From the NCBI RefSeq assembly GCF_001280085.1, contig NZ_LGED01000113.1, positions 62,001 to 126,000 on the forward strand: a stretch of 64,000 nt of DNA, read 5' to 3'. Source of the stretch: Saccharothrix sp. NRRL B-16348 (GTDB lineage Bacteria > Actinomycetota > Actinomycetes > Mycobacteriales > Pseudonocardiaceae). Below the pieces are notes generated by a model that saw nothing but the letters and a program-made list of their open reading frames with translations, was not told the DNA's origin and did not search any database. Both the position numbers and the translations under genes were made by a program. Positions 63,132 to 64,000 of the stretch are shown one piece after another; within the stretch, counting starts at the first letter, position 1, and each line of letters opens with the position of its first letter.

Positions 63132-64000
63132 TCACTCCCCGCCGCCGTCGTCCTCGAAGACCTCTTCCACGACCTCGCCGAGGACCATGCCGCCGACCAC
63201 GCCGGCCGCGACGCCACCGACGACCGCGCCCATCCCCGGACCGCGACGCCCGTGGTGGTGGTCGTCGTCGTAGTGACCGCCGTGGTGCCCGTGGCTCGGC
63301 TGGCCGTAACCGGGCTGGCCGTACTGCCCGCCGAACGCGGAGTGGCCGCCGCGCTCGGCGATCTGCGCCATCCACTGGTTGATGGCGCCGGCCCAGTCGG
63401 TGTTGACCGCGTCCTGGTGCGACACGTGGAAGCGACCGAACGCGTCCGAGCCGGAGGAGAACATGCCGCCGCGCTTGTCGGCCTCCAGCACCACCACGAG
63501 CTCGTGCGGGTTGGTGACGAAGGTCAGCTCGACCTGGTTGATCCGCCCCGCGAACTGGGCGGGCGGGAAGAACTCGATCTCCTGGTAGAAGCCGAGTTCC
63601 TGCTGGACGCCGCGGATGCGGCCCGCTTCCACGTCCGCGCTGCGGAACTGGAAACCCAGCTGCCCGAACGCGTCGAGCACGCGGTCCTGGGACGGCAGCG
63701 GGCCGACCAGCAGCGGGTCCAGGTCGCCCTTGTCGGGAGCGCCGGAGATCACCAGCTCGGTGCGCACGCCGACGGTCATGCCGGGCAGGGGCTGCCCGCC
63801 GACCGCGGTGATCGGGGTCTCCCACGGGAGCGGGAGCTGGAACGGCACCGCCATCGGCTGACCGGCCGGCACCCGCACGCCCTGGGCGACCACGACGCGC
63901 AGGAACTCCGACACACCGGCGAACTCGTGGTCGCCGTGCTCGACCTCGACGCGCGTGACGAGCGACAGCACGATCTGGTCGATCTGGGCGTCGTTGCTGC
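63132..64000 (-). CDS. Spo0M-like sporulation-control/arrestin-fold protein, 5' end outside the window
   Basis: The frame is open to the window edge (289 codons seen), so the start is missing. LSLVTRVEVEHGDHEF, FQLPLPWETPITAVGGQPL, ELGFYQEIEFFPP and VELTFVTNPHELVVVLEADKRGG are Spo0M family segments. The C-terminus adds a Gly/Tyr/His stretch (GYGQPSHGHHGGHYDDDHHH) and a glycine-zipper-like hydrophobic segment (MGAVVGGVAAGVVGGMVLG) before an acidic end. Spo0M influences sporulation and cytoskeletal processes; the His-rich tail could bind metal. Confidence 0.85.
   Translation of the reverse strand, partial: SNDAQIDQIVLSLVTRVEVEHGDHEFAGVSEFLRVVVAQGVRVPAGQPMAVPFQLPLPWETPITAVGGQPLPGMTVGVRTELVISGAPDKGDLDPLLVGPLPSQDRVLDAFGQLGFQFRSADVEAGRIRGVQQELGFYQEIEFFPPAQFAGRINQVELTFVTNPHELVVVLEADKRGGMFSSGSDAFGRFHVSHQDAVNTDWAGAINQWMAQIAERGGHSAFGGQYGQPGYGQPSHGHHGGHYDDDHHHGRRGPGMGAVVGGVAAGVVGGMVLGEVVEEVFEDDGGGE

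Overview
This is a very GC-rich window with strong third-position G/C bias, frequent GTG starts and tightly overlapping operons. Together with secreted glycoside hydrolases carrying CBM2 modules on pure-threonine linkers, this points to a filamentous actinobacterium. Pseudonocardiales (Saccharothrix, Lentzea or Actinosynnema type) is my best guess; the order-level call is inference. I see no tRNA, rRNA, CRISPR array, insertion sequence or prophage.

Bases 1-20.7 kb and 32.3-36.7 kb form a large plant cell-wall (hemicellulose) degradation locus: the end of a GH43, two GH5 endoglucanases flanking a GH42 beta-galactosidase, a five-bladed-propeller glycosidase beside a GlxA-type regulator, a GH39-like enzyme with a ricin lectin, a CE1-type esterase-CBM2, a GH36 alpha-galactosidase divergent from a CE7 acetyl esterase, a LacI repressor, GH27-CBM2, GH10 xylanase-CBM2, an SGNH acetylesterase-ricin protein and a membrane-anchored ricin-GH74 xyloglucanase. 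Palindromes with an AGCGCT core recur upstream of these genes in two flavours (GTTA/GTGA-flanked and TCGA-flanked) and suggest at least two LacI-type regulons. A SigE-family sigma factor and a membrane partner with a secreted beta-rich domain follow GH74.

Bases 20.8-32.3 kb look like an L-fucose island joined to nickel-pincer cofactor biosynthesis. A FadR-type regulator sits between two divergent units. Leftward: a fumarylacetoacetase-family remnant, an aldo/keto reductase (L-fucose dehydrogenase-like), then larB, larC and larE. Rightward: L-fuconate dehydratase, a 35-codon ORF and a ribose-type ABC importer. An atypical Nramp-family transporter faces larE. No larA is present. Fucose oxidation by this route can yield L-lactate, so linking it to the cofactor of lactate-racemase-type enzymes is plausible but unproven.

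Bases 38-44.8 kb carry a membrane protein, a three-gene vWA-metallopeptidase/MoxR AAA/unknown-protein operon, a DinB-like gene interrupted by one amber codon, and a serine beta-lactamase-fold hydrolase. Bases 44.8-54 kb are a potassium block: kdpF-A-B-C-D preceded by a 27-residue membrane microprotein, then a KimA-like permease. KdpD carries an EF-hand-like loop inside its ATPase domain, and no kdpE is present.

Bases 54-64 kb hold an XRE regulator divergent from a short-chain dehydrogenase, a HelD-type helicase, a DUF3040 protein, two metal-homeostasis modules (a KmtR-like ArsR with a His-tailed MFS exporter; a CzrA-like ArsR with a P1B-4 ATPase), and the 5'-truncated end of a Spo0M-like protein.
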